64,000 nt of DNA from Primula veris (lineage: Eukaryota > Streptophyta > Magnoliopsida > Ericales > Primulaceae), in NCBI GenBank assembly GCA_963682055.1, contig OY821750.1, positions 12,402,501 through 12,466,500 on the forward strand. Reading direction: 5' to 3'. Positions 24,534 to 36,300 of the stretch are shown piece by piece. Below the pieces are notes generated by a model that worked only from the letters and a program-made list of their open reading frames with translations, had not been told where the DNA came from and did no database searches. A program made the position numbers and the translations under genes. Within the stretch, counting starts at the first letter, position 1. Each line of letters begins with the position of its first letter.

Positions 24534-24751
24534 TGTAAGGTCCTGAGTTTAATATACTTTTATTATATTAAGAAAAAAAAATAAAAAAAAATAATGGATA
24601 TATATGCAGGAATATCTTTAGTAGTAATAAAATAAGTGGGGTCCACTTTGTTTTTATCTTTACCTCTTCAGCCTTTTAATAGTTATACAGAATAAAAAAA
24701 AAAGGGCAGAGATATATATATACACAGATAGAGAGAAAGATACAGAGAGAT

Positions 24752-24827
<76 letters not shown>

Positions 24828-26656
24828 ACACTTTTTAAACCTCATTTTCTCTCAAATTAGTTATCCGTTTTTCAATCCGTCTTCTCCGTTGAGTAGCTAT
24901 CGCAAGGAAGAGTGTATCGAGCTATATTTTTAGTATTTTCTTTCTTCTTTTCAGGCTGTTTTGAGCCCTTTTAAAAGCTGAAATACTTGGTTTGTTAGTT
25001 GGTTCTTTTCGGGTTCTTATGGGTTGATCGCAAATGGGTTTTAAAGTGAATTTTGAGGCTATGCGCGATAAGTCTCGGCCCTCCTCGTTGCGTGTTCGTT
25101 GCAGCCCATTTGTAGCCTTTCTTAGCTTTGATCCAGGTACCATTTTGGTACTTAAAGGGGAGTCTTTGTGTTTTTTTATTTATAGTAGAATTAATACTCG
25201 TAGCCTGGCGATTACAAAAAGGCTGAAATTTACTCGATGCGATGGCAGGAATATATTTCCTTACTTCTATTTGTTTGTGTTTGCTTTTTATTGGTTATTG
25301 CAGCTTAATTTTTTGTGGTTGTAGTTACATACCGCTGTTTAACAGGCTTTTTGAGGTACCGTTTCGGTACTTGAAAAGGAGAGTTGATTGGTGATATAAG
25401 GCGGGCATTGGTTTCCTGCTTATTTTGTGTGTATAGCTTATAGTTTTATTGCTTATATAGTAGCTGTGGTTTATTAGCAGAATTTAGCTGGTTGGCTTCG
25501 ATGAGTTACCGTTTTCGGTACTGAAGAGAAGAGGGTTATGTATAAATTTTAGGCATGAGTCGGTTCCTTGCTTAGGGCCGCTTTAATGTGTTTTACTTTA
25601 GTAATTTAGCTATTTGTTGTGTTATATAGCAACTTGAATCAACATGGAGCTTTTCAAACTTTTTGATCAAAGCTCAGGACACTTGGGAACCAAATTTTTC
25701 AGCTTATTTGATAGCAAATTATCAGAGTATATGGTAGATGATACAAATAATGTATATGATCTAGTGTTGCGATTTTAGTAGCTGTAACATTTGTTACAGG
25801 ATGGTAGCTAATGCAAATGTTATGATATTATATTGCGATTTCAGTAATTGTACCGTACATTATATTGCGATTTCAGTAGCTGTACTGTACATTATAAATT
25901 TATAAGTGTTTTACCATATAACTCATGAACCAATTAGAGTAATAAGGTTGAATAATTGAGGAGCGGCGTTGTGTTGTCATGAGTCTATTAAGGAGCGGTG
26001 TTGTATTGTCTTGAGTATTTTATATTTCTTTTAGGGTTCACGTGCCAAAAGGGGTTCCGGTGGGCCTGGTGCTCACGGAAAATACGGCAATAGCCGACGT
26101 ATGGTTTCATGAGGAGTTGACTCCATACGTGGATCTAAGGAGTGATCCGGCACTTTATTTGTGAATCCGACTTTATACACATTCGAGTCGTTTGTCGAGT
26201 CACGCCACTTGGCGTTTGTAGTCAAGGTATAGAGGTGTAGCGGGAGAGAAGTAAAAAGGTGAAAAACACTAATATTAAAAAACAAAAATGCATTGCATTA
26301 TTATTTTTGGTTTGGATACGTATATGTAATGAATCTCGTTGACTCACTCTTTCTTTTGTTTCTTGTTTCTGCTTATTATTTAATTTTATAGGCGGAGGTC
26401 CTGATGTTGGCTTCTATACCAGTTTGAGCGGTTGAGCAGAGCATGAGGCGGGGTCGGTTTGGCGTTTACACACGTTAGCATAAATTCTATTTGTAAAGTA
26501 TTTTGCTGATAATGCAGCTTTTGTGGAATATAAGAATGTAGGGGAATTAGCTGATTTTTTTTTTTTTTGGGATATTAATATGTGTGAAATATTTGTCTTT
26601 AGTTGTGTTTTCTTTTAAATTCACAACCCGCTTTCTACAAAATCCGGGGCGTGACA
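24534..26656 (+). repeat. 3' LTR of the non-autonomous Gypsy element
   Basis: Near-identical to the 5' LTR; the length difference comes mainly from a ~70-bp TA run at about 24753-24824 (much shorter in the 5' copy). Ends GGGGCGTGACA followed by the TSD TTACT. Confidence 0.95.
24753..24824. repeat. expanded (TA)n microsatellite in 3' LTR
   Basis: Uninterrupted TA run at the TATA region, several times longer than its counterpart in the 5' LTR, so it expanded after insertion. Confidence 0.95.
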
Positions 26657-26661
26657 TTACT

Positions 26662-28294
26662 ATTCTCATTCTCTTGTTCCATTTAATTTCTAATTAAACA
26701 AAATGCTAGCAAAGTTTATTAACAGAACAAGAAATCAACCTTATCAACCATGTATACATGTGTTCCTTATGCTCAAGTTAAAACTAAAATTTTAAACTAC
26801 AAGCAAACGTCACATCTAAAGTAATATTACAATAGTACATGAGAAAATAATAATAAATAAAATTATGGGATTTTACAGTTACAATTAGATATCAAATATA
26901 TATAAAAAAAAAAAAACTACTTGCACAATATCCTATAAGGGGGATGCCGGATGCAAAATGAAGATGAGTACATGGGGATGGGACTTGGGAGGCTTTCTTG
27001 GGAAGGGGGTGAGAGAAATAGTTATGCTGCACACCCAATATGATTTGCTCTTTAATATATGTGTGATTTAATTAGGAGAAACTTCATAAAAAGTCAATCT
27101 TTTTGTTTTAAAAGCCAACCACTGTATTTCTCTTTATTTATATGTTAATCTTCACATATATGTTACGAATTAATGATATCTATATAGAAAGTATAAAACT
27201 ACATAGCTTAAAACAAGGAATCATTTAAAGCATGGTACAAATGGATTAAGGGCATAATTGGTATAATTAATTTAATATGTACTAAGTTTCAAGAAAGATT
27301 TAAAGCACGGGTTTTAGATAAATAAGTAAGAAAAGTATATACTTATTGATGATTTTCTCTACTTCATTGGATTGAAATTATCGATAAATTAGGCCATTAA
27401 AATCCAGAAAAATACATAATTTTGCTAGAAAGGCCAACAAAATACATAATTCTACTTAGAAAGGCCAACAAAATACCCAATACTATTATAAAAAAGCCAT
27501 TTAAAGGCCAACATTATACACAATAGTACACTATCAGCCACTTCTTCCATTATTCTTCTTGGATTCCATATCATCCTTTAAAGCATTCCGAATTTAAAAG
27601 ATTTGCCACCTTTGTGTATTTTCTCATTTAGAAACTTTTGTATTGGTTGTGCTCTAAGGCCACAATGTAAGGCTTCAAATTATGTTGTCAATGCATCACC
27701 TTTCTTTGAAGAGTTTAAACTCTGAATCCCTTTCACCTAGAAACAAGTACTACTAAGATAAAAACTCAGGTGTCAATAAACATATGCAAATAAAAAACTA
27801 CACCAATAAATTAAAGAAATTGATTAACAATAAAGAACTGTGTGCACTTAGGTGCAGTTTCCATTTCGAGCGTACCTTTTTTGTGTGAAACCACCTCCCA
27901 ATGAGGTTTGATCTCCATTTTTTGAATAAAAATAGCTTGAGTAGCTATGTCACCCCACATTTGTTAATATATCTTTCAATTACCACCCAAATTGATGTAC
28001 ACCCCATCAATAAAGATCACAGAAATAGTTGCGTTATACGATACGAGTTATGTAATTAACTATAATAAGTAAAATAGTTGTGTTTATATAAATTTGAAAC
28101 AAGTGTAAATTCATGCTGGTAAATAGGACCATACTCCTTAGCAACTTTAAATATAACAGTACTGGTCAGTCGACCTTTTTTTCTGATTGTTATGCCCAAA
28201 TGGGCAAATTTGTGAAGTATTAGATGATTATTAATGCGATCTAAAAATTCTAGTTATCCTTTAAAATGATTAAATAGTGTTTACATGTAGTTTT
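26662..28294. other. intergenic A/T-rich DNA
   Basis: No gene. 27380-27500 has two to three degenerate copies of a unit with AGAAAGGCCAACAAAATAC. Nothing else recognised. Confidence 0.5.
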
Positions 28295-28497
28295 TGTTAG
28301 AGAAAATCAATCTCCTTCAATAAATGAATCTGTTTGAATTTGAATTCGTTAGAATTATGTTTCAATTTTGATATGTTTGTAAATAGCATTTATTAGATGA
28401 TTGCTTATTTAATCAGTTACATTATAACAACAGAATAACACTGCTATATATATGTACACTTCTAATCAGAATAAATATACAAAATATTATTCTTACA
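28295..28497 (+). repeat. 5' LTR of the Copia element at 28295-32042
   Basis: Starts TGTTAGAGAAAATC and ends ATTCTTACA; 203 bp. Contains CTATATATATGTACAC (TATA-like). Confidence 0.95.
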
Positions 28498-28507
28498 TGG
28501 TATCAGA
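28498..28507 (+). promoter_or_regulatory. primer-binding site (initiator tRNA-Met)
   Basis: TGGTATCAGA directly abuts the 5' LTR; the following bases (TTAGC) no longer match the tRNA-Met complement, so pairing is shortened to about ten bases. Confidence 0.85.
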
Positions 28508-28698
28508 TTAGCTCGATCTTCCCTGTATCTTCAGTTCTCCTCTCATTTTCTTTGTCTTCTTTTGTTTTTCTTCTGTCATTAGTCCTACGAATTACCTTCT
28601 CTTCTTACTCTCCCAAAATCAGTCTAGCCCACTACTCAACCACATATACTTACATTTCTATTCAACTAAGTAACCAAATAAAAAATAAAAAATAAAAA

Positions 28699-29205
28699 AT
28701 GTCTTACTCTAAATTCTCTATAATTTCTGCACATCAATTTAATGTTGCATCCAATATTTCACCATTTTCTGGTGTTCATTTTGCTGCTGATCCAAACTGG
28801 TACATGGATACCGGAACAATCCATCACATGACATCCCTGTTAGTGAATAATCCCCAACCATATAGCGGATCACATAATGTTTACATGGGTAATGGTGACT
28901 CCATGTCCGTTGCTCATATCGGTAATATTCCCCTACACTTGGGCTCATCCGACTTTTCCCTAAATAATGTCTTTGAAATCCCTTCGATTCGTAAAAATCT
29001 CCTATCTGTTGCTCGTTTCACCAAAGACAATGATGTTTCCATCCTATTTTCTCCTGACTACATCAAATTTATTGCGTACGAACCAGTCGTCTTTTATTCC
29101 AACGTCCTTGTAAAGATAGTCTTTACCCACTCAACTTGTCCAGTAACACTAATCCTCCTCAAGCTCTTGCCTCCATTCAATCCTCAATCTGGCACAACCG
29201 CTTAA
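28699..29205 (+). pseudogene. Copia protease region (gag remnant plus protease)
   Basis: A 168-residue frame from an ATG. Residues 31-45 contain WYMDTGTIHHMTS, the Copia aspartic protease motif with its DTG triad; later FEIPSIRKNLLSVARFTKDN matches the conserved block before the integrase. Near 29095-29112 a one-base shift moves the coding frame: the continuation (CKDSLYPL, then PPQALASIQSSIWHNRL) lies in the frame of the next entry. True gag sequence is almost absent upstream, which argues for an internal deletion. Confidence 0.85.
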
Positions 29206-29735
29206 GTCATCCGTCGTCCAATATACTAGCTCGGTTAGTTTATATTATTGGTTTTAAATTGTCTTTCCATTCCTTTTGTCGAGATTATACACTTAGCAAA
29301 TCTCATCAATTACCGTTTCCTACAAACCACGAAACTGCACCTTTTCCATTTCATATCATTCATAGTGATGTTTGGGTGTCATCTACGCTATCTGTTAGTA
29401 GATTTAAGTATTACGTACTCTTTACTGCTGGATTTTCCCGATATACTTGGGTATTTTCTATGCGTCGCAAAAATAAAGTTTTTACTCATTTTCAAACTTT
29501 GATTGCCATAATTCAAAATATTTTTATCCAAACCATCAAATATGTTCAAAGTGCCAATGGGACTCAATATGTTAATAGTCCGTTGTCTCATTATTATAAA
29601 TCATTAGAAATTCAACAACGGTTCTCTTGCTCTCACACACTAGAACAAAATGGAATGGCCGAGCGGAAACATCGACATATTGCTACAATGGCTCGTAGTC
29701 TCCTTCTTACCTCCGGAGCTTCACAAAATCTTTAG
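29136..29735 (+). pseudogene. Copia integrase, second catalytic Asp replaced
   Basis: Contains the pre-integrase block SIWHNRLSHPSSNILARL and the integrase core: HSDVW (first Asp), EQNGMAERKHRHIATMA (Glu). The usual SDNG block with the second Asp reads VQSANGTQYVN, so a catalytic Asp is Ala. The frame ends at a TAG at 29733-29735 where the family has Trp before VE-VLTSVYLINILPTP; the downstream residues do continue that motif, so the stop is a point mutation. The remaining C-terminal part of integrase is missing or scrambled before the next block. Confidence 0.88.
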
Positions 29736-30002
29736 GTCGAAACAGTCTTAACTTCGGTATATCTTATCAATATCCTTCCTACACCCATTCTTAATTGGGA
29801 TACCCCGCACCATTACCTATATGGTACTCAATCTTCCCATTCTTCCTTCCACAAGCCCCCTCCCTATCATTGTCCTCTGACATAGAGCCCTGCCCAACAA
29901 CCACTATTGCCTTCTATATCTTCACCTCCCACCAACAATCCAACTACTTCCCACACGTCACTAACTACTTAACCGACATCAATCCCACCGATTCCACCAC
30001 CA

Positions 30003-31754
30003 TTGCCGCCACCTGTACCATTAAAAATTTACCAACGCCGATCATCCAGAACTCATGTTCTATCTCTTCCCATACCAGGTCCAAACCTGCAGTCGCCTGT
30101 TGCTTCTTCTTCCCTTGAAGCCTCACCGATGACCAACATCGTTCTACCTGAGCCTTCACTGCCATTCGCATCAATTCATCACCCTCCTCAGTCCACTCAT
30201 GCTATGTGGACTCGCCTCAAAGATGGCATTGTTCAAACTATAACTCGAAGCGACGACATTGTAAAATATCCTATTCCTCGTGCTTTAATTACTACTATCG
30301 AATCGGCCGAACCTACATGCTATTCTCAGACATCTAAGCATCAGGTCTGGCGTAATACTATGGTTGAAGAAATTAATGCTCTAGTGAAAAACAACACTTG
30401 TACTTTGGTTCCTCGTTCTTCCTCACATAACCCTGTTGGATGCAAGTGGGTGTTTCGTGTCAGACACAACCCGGATGGCACTGTTGAACGCCACAAAGGG
30501 TATTTGGTAGCCAAAGGTTTCCATCAACAGCAAGGTGTAGACTATACAGAAACTTTTAGTCCAGTAATTAAGCATGTAACTATCCGTACTGTATTGTCTC
30601 TTGCTGTATCTAAAGGTTGGTCCCTTCGTCAATTAAATGTTAAGAATGCTTTTCTTCAAGGTTTTCTACAAGAGGATGTATATATGGTACAACCACCAGA
30701 TTTCAGTGAGACATCTTGTCCATCATATGTATGTAAGCTTAACAAGGCCCTCTACGGCCTCAAACAGGCACCACAAGCATCGTTTCATCGTATGACTTAT
30801 TTCTTGTTATCCGTTGGTTTTGTTCAGAGTCGAGCATATTCGTCATTGTTCATATTTAGACTTGGCACACAAACTATTTTTTTTCTACTTTATGTTGATG
30901 ATATTGTGCTCACAGGGAGTGATGATTCGTTACTACAACGGTTTATCGATAAATTAGGAAATGGCTTCGATATAAAGGATTTTGGCACTCTTCATTACTT
31001 CCTTGGTTTGCAGGTCACGTCTCAAGTTAACGTTATTCATATCAGTCAACGTCTCAAGTTAACGGTAACCATAACCCGCCCTGACATTGCATTCGTGGTC
31101 AACTCCATTTCACAGTTCATGAGCCAGCCACGCACACCGCATCTCGCTGCAGCTAAGCGTATCCTTCGATATATCAAAGGAACACTTGATCATGGTCTAT
31201 TCTTTGGTCCTCAACGTAATCCTACCCATCTAGCTGCTTATGCCGATGCTAATTGGGCCGGTTGTTCGGATACTCGTCGCTCAACTACTGATTATCTTAT
31301 TTATATAGGAACGAACTTGGTCTCTTGGTGTTCTAAAAAGCAACATACGGTTGCTTGTTCTAGCGCTGAATCTGAGTATCGTACACTTTCTCATGCTAGT
31401 GCTGAAACCACTTGGTTAGCCTTCTTGCTTTATAAACTTGGTGCTGCTGTTCAATTTCCAATTTTATTGCACTGCGACAACCTAAGTGTTACTTGCATGG
31501 CGTCAAATCCGGTATTTCATGCCCGCACAAAGCATATTGAACTCGATTATCACTTTGTCCGTGAGAAAGTTACTCTTGGCAGTCATCGTGTTTGCTTTAT
31601 TCCATCAGTCGGTCAACCAGTCGACCTCCTCACCAAGTCTCTTCACAAGCAGCGTCATTGTCTCCTTACTTGCAAACTTGTTCGTGCAGGCCCGCCAAGT
31701 TTGAGGAAGGGTGTTAGAGAAAATCAATCTCCTTCAATAAAGGAGTCTGTTTGA
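30003..31754 (+). pseudogene. Copia reverse transcriptase-RNase H
   Basis: Long open frame, no ATG at its 5' limit. Reverse transcriptase blocks: GCKWVFRVRHNPDGTVERHK, AKGFHQQQGVDYTETFSPV, LNVKNAFLQGFLQEDVYM (usual D of LDVxNAFL is N), LYGLKQAPQ, and the active-site YVDD. Between ISQRLKLTV and TITRPDIAFVVN about 70 residues normal for the family are missing in frame. RNase H: YADANWAGCSDTRRSTT, SSAESEYRTL, HCDNLSV and RTKHIELDYHFVRE are all present. The same frame upstream to 29735 has three stops. Frame ends in the 3' LTR. Confidence 0.92.
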
Positions 31755-31958
31755 ATTTGAATTAGATAGAATTATGCTTCAATTTTGATATGTTTGTAAA
31801 TAGCATTTATTAGGTGATTGCTTATTTAATCAGCTACAATGTAACAGCACAATAACACTGCTATATATATGTACACTTGTATTTGATATGTTTGTAAATT
31901 GCATTTATTAGGTGATTGCTTATTTAATCAGCTACACTGTAACGGCAGGATAAGACTG

Positions 31959-32011
<53 letters not shown>

Positions 32012-32042
32012 CAGAATAAATATACAAAATATCATTCTTACA
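31712..32042 (+). repeat. 3' LTR with internal duplication and (TA)n expansion
   Basis: Starts TGTTAGAGAAAATC after the polypurine-like TTGAGGAAGGG and ends ATTCTTACA. It is 128 bp longer than the 5' LTR: a ~95-bp segment (from TTTGATATGTTTG through CTGCTATATATAT) is tandemly duplicated, and a TA run at 31961-32008 is expanded. Confidence 0.93.
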
Positions 32043-32047
32043 GTTTT

Positions 32048-33314
32048 CATGACTAGTTGTACTGAACATAAAATTCTTTTTAATTTGGTACTCTTTAGTT
32101 TTCGAATCACCTAAAAATGTAACTTTGGGGTACTATGCTAGTATGCAATGTTTTTAATGACCCACTGCAATACTCTTATACGGAGTACTTTCTTGTGTTT
32201 GGAATAGTAAAACAAGTTAGTCTGGAAATTGTTTCAACATCTATACTTTCATGTACTTGTATTGTAAAACTTTTACTTTTCATTAGTTCTGCGATCTTTT
32301 TATATTTTATGAAGTTAGAATATCTGGAATCGCCAAACACGCCCATCAACTGGCGTTCTTTGTCTTTTATACTTGAAGTTCGGGCTTCTGGTGGTTCCAG
32401 TTAAGCCCATGACCTGGTGTTCTGTTATGCTATATATATATATATTCTGCAAATGGTTAGTAAGTTAAATATTTAATCATATCGTTTTCATCATCTTTGT
32501 GGATTTCTGGATTTGATGCCGATTTCTTGGCAATCTATAATAAGAATTATGAGTATTATAGTTTATACAAGCAAGGAATAATTTTTAGAATAATTTCACA
32601 GAATGTTGTCCACTGGCTGTTTTGTTCTCCTCGAGGTGACTTTCTGCACAATTTTGTTGCTCTGTTTGTTACTAACAATCTTTTATGCTGAAGTGGTGGA
32701 AAAAAGTGAAACTAATCGAGATCTGATGTATTTTTTACTTTTCATTTTGGCAATCTAGTTCGAGATTGACCAAATTTCTGCTGCACTGCATATTCATGAA
32801 TCATGACCAACTTTCAGCTGCTTTATGCATATTCTATGACATTATTTAAGAAACAAACTTGTCAGGTCGAGAATGATTCACTCAGCGGCCTCGTGAGTAT
32901 TGTGAGTCACGACCAATTGACCAAACAATGTCCTGCAATATACATATTCTTTCCGATCATTGTTTGGCTTGTCTGTATATACATATACAAAAATAAAAAA
33001 CAAAAATACAAAAATCAAATAAATTTGTAGACCGGGAGAATAATATTTCTTCTCTATTGTTTGACTACATCTTTTATTGTAAACAATGGCTCTAATTTCT
33101 GAGCATTAAATTTTAAAAAATCACAATGTCAATCATGTATAACTATGAAAAAATTTCTATTTGTCAAGGGTCTCCTTAAAAAAATAAGGGACGTCCTACA
33201 AAATCAATCAGCTGATTTCTGAGTTACATGTGTATGAATCTTTAAATTAAACATTTTGCCTTTTGCCATTATCTTGGTTAGCACCTATCTGAATGTGATC
33301 TCTTTCATAACGTC
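32048..33314. other. 3' flank of the glycosylase gene
   Basis: A/T-rich, no gene. On the minus strand the stretch next to 33314 would be the 3' UTR. The word CATATTC-ATGAATCATGACCAA is partly repeated at 32785-32840 and 32935-32960 region; otherwise nothing recognised. Confidence 0.5.
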
Positions 33315-36300
33315 TCATTGCTTGTCTTCATTGTTTTGCTTTGTGCGATTATGTAGATTGAGGTTTAGAGGACGAGGAGCTCTTGATTTTCGATCAAATC
33401 CTCTTACACATACAAATCCTACAGAACCAATTTATGTCGATTTGTAAATATAGATGATATATTTTAAAAAGTACATAATCTTGATATCCATCATACTGAA
33501 AATATATTTTCCATTATACAAGATTGGAGGCAAAATCGGTGCTAAATCTCCCGCTAACCGCGGGATCTGGGGAGGGGTGAGGCCATTTTGAGCCTAATGT
33601 AGACAACGTTCCCTTGCATTTCTGCAAGAGACTGCTTCCACGATTGGTCACAAGACTACAATTTTACCGTTGCACCAAGGCTCGTCCTTCCCATTATATA
33701 ATAAATAAAGAAGAATGATGGTTTTCAACGAGCATCAATAATCAAACTTGGAGACAGTGGAGCACTATTTAAATCTATCAAAGAATTGAAGTGGTGACAA
33801 CATGGGCACACTGATGTACTGATGACATGCCACGACAAATCAATTGTCCATATGAAAAATCTTATTTATTTTGCATTTTCAGCAACTGTTTTAATTCCCC
33901 GAATCACTACTCACCTAAAAAATACCCGCAATTGCTTGTCTCTAAATTAGTGCACCTTAAACTAATGTCATCTAGACCCCAAAGAGATCTTCTTTTTCTC
34001 CTTAGTTTTTTTTTTTTTTTTTGCTATTTGTTCTCAGTTGTTCATTCTACTTGAAAAGTATTTACTTGTGGATGTCCGTGTATGAGATTTGAAACATAAT
34101 GGTTAAACCTAGTATGAAAGTGGATTAGGCCAGATAACCAATTCTGTTGTGTTGTGAAAATTTATTTTCTCTTGTTGTGGTTTGTTATGTTTTTATTACG
34201 ATGAGATATCAAACTTTAGAAAGCATTACCTCTCCAAAAGCTGCTCTGAATTTCCTTGGTTGTCATCCCTAAAAAGGTAAAACATTCATGTGTAAGATAA
34301 TATAAAAACTGGTGTTTGAGTGGCATATACAATGATGTAGATAGCAGGTAATTTACCTCTAAATATTGACGTTGCAGAGGACCCGAAAAACACGGTTCGT
34401 GTTTCCAAATGCCACAGCCATTTCCTTGGAACATCAATTGGAGTAAGACTAGATTCATGATCAGCAAACACCTGAGATCATGATAATGCTGCATTATAAA
34501 GCTAATGCCCTTTTCTCGATAAATTGGAGGCTAAGTATGTTCTTCTTTTACAATTTTACAAGAGTATGAGCGTTCTTTTTACAAATAATTCTCCGTATCT
34601 TGCAGGCACGAAAGTTATCTGATAAATGATAATAGTACGTTATTACCTCATTAACCTGGAAATATGTGCCATTGAGAGGAAAACTTCCCCTTGTTGCTGT
34701 TCGGCATGGTATCTGCAAATTAAAAAATCAGTTAGGGCGAATATCACTTTTGTACTCCTCCTATCAGTTTATACTCTAAAACAATCACCATACTGTTAAT
34801 GTCAGTGTATTGATTTTCTGATTTGTGTAATAGTTGCTCAATACACCAGAGTGATTGAAAAATTGAGTTGAAATTTGAACTTCCATGTCATGGTTGTTCG
34901 ATTTTGTGTCAATGGGTGTCTAAGTTGCAAAATTTGATAGCATGGTATACTTATTATCAAAAGCTAATTGGAGGGGTTAATTATGCTTTGGTGATCTGTG
35001 TTTTGGTCATTTTTAAGATTGGTGACCCAACTTTTAACAATCTTTTTTTAGTGACCTAAATTTATAGTTTGGGTTGATTTAGTGACCCGCTGTTACATTT
35101 TTTGGATGGAAACCGTTTTGAAGTTTCAATTTAGTCCGTATAGTTTAAAAGTTTACGATAAACGCTTAAAAATTATAAAATTTACACACATATAAAAACA
35201 CTTATACGAAATCTTATAAAACTAATTGATTAAAAAAACAAGTTTTGTTAATGCAAATTTAAAAATGATATAAAACTATCAAACAACGTGATATAAATTA
35301 ATAAATATAAGCTAAATCGTTCTTTAATCTGTTATGTAAGTTCATTGTTAAACTTATTAAAGACGTATGAATTTTTTGAGTGATTTAGTCTTATGCTAAA
35401 ATAAAATAAAAGTCTTATTAATTAGATGGTAACCCATACATATTTGGTTTTATTATATCCAAATTTATTTATGTAGGATGATATTAACAAGTTTTCACTT
35501 TATTCTATATATTTAATTATACGTGAAGAAATGAAAAAAAATGATAAGTTATTAAAATTGAGTTGTTAGTAAGTATCCTTTCAATTAATTAGCTTTGTAA
35601 TGATATATTTATATCATCCCAACTAATAGAGTTTATAAGGTGTTTGATACTTGCATTCATTTTATTTGCTAATTGTGCAACTCACTTAAACACATATTTT
35701 ATATAAGTGTGTAATTTAAGTGGGCTTATATGAGTGTGTAATTTTTACAATTTTTAAGCGTTTATCGTTAAGTTTTAAACAATACGGACTAAATTGAAAC
35801 TTCAAAACGGTTTTCATCCAAGAAATATAACGACGGGTCACTAAAACAACCAAAACTATAAATTTAGGTCATTAAAACGGAATTGTTAAAAGTTGGGTCA
35901 CAAATCCTAAAAGTGACCAAAATCTTTGTTTTAAAATTCGCGCTACATAGCGCTATGTAGCGCGAAATAGCGCTTTTTTGGTAAAAAACGCAACGAAAAA
36001 TCACGATTTTGGGTGGAATTGCGCTAAAATCGCGCTATAGGGGACCAAAAGCGCAAAAATCGCGAAATTCTGGACCAAAAGCGTAAATAGCGAGTTAAAA
36101 AAAAAACAGCGGATCTAAATAATAAATATATATTGTGCAATTTTCATAAAAGTGTCTACAGTCCAGATGGTTAAGACTGTGCTGTAATTTCCAGCAGACC
36201 TGGGTTCGAAACTTACCAACAACAATTTTTTTTTTTATTTTTTTTTATTACTATCTAATATAACTATATTTTTTTATTTATTTTTTTGTTATATATTCTA

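Larger units (their letters stand above)
20504..26656 (+). mobile_element. young non-autonomous Ty3/Gypsy-type LTR retrotransposon
   Basis: Two ~2.1-kb LTRs (20504-22585, 24534-26656), TSD TTACT on both sides (20499-20503, 26657-26661), a primer-binding site and a polypurine tract, but an interior of only ~1.95 kb with no gag-pol frame. The end of the interior reads TTTCAAGGACGAAAT then a G/A-rich tract, closely like the conserved 3' end of plant chromovirus elements (Tekay/Del group), which suggests the parent family. Only about 15-20 mismatches between the LTRs are visible over ~2 kb, plus a longer TA run in the 3' LTR, so the insertion is recent. Large-LTR, coding-free elements are called LARDs; they need enzymes from a relative. 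Confidence 0.93.
28295..32042 (+). mobile_element. damaged Ty1/Copia retrotransposon
   Basis: LTRs 28295-28497 and 31712-32042, TSD GTTTT at 28290-28294 and 32043-32047, primer-binding site TGGTATCAGA right after the 5' LTR, and a pol region in the Copia order protease, integrase, reverse transcriptase, RNase H. The interior is only ~3.2 kb: most of gag is missing (about 200 bases separate the primer-binding site from the protease region), part of the integrase C-terminus is missing, and the pol frame carries a frameshift and several stops. Inactive on its own. It lies ~1.3 kb downstream of the glycosylase gene stop codon, on the opposite strand. Confidence 0.95.

Noticed and set aside
28739..28948. 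Minus-strand ORFs across the Copia element at 28295-32042
   Set aside because: The plus strand carries the protease, integrase, reverse transcriptase and RNase H motifs.
36155..36215. Functional tRNA gene
   Set aside because: A and B boxes are present but acceptor and anticodon stems do not close; it is followed by a T-rich tail as in SINE-derived DNA.
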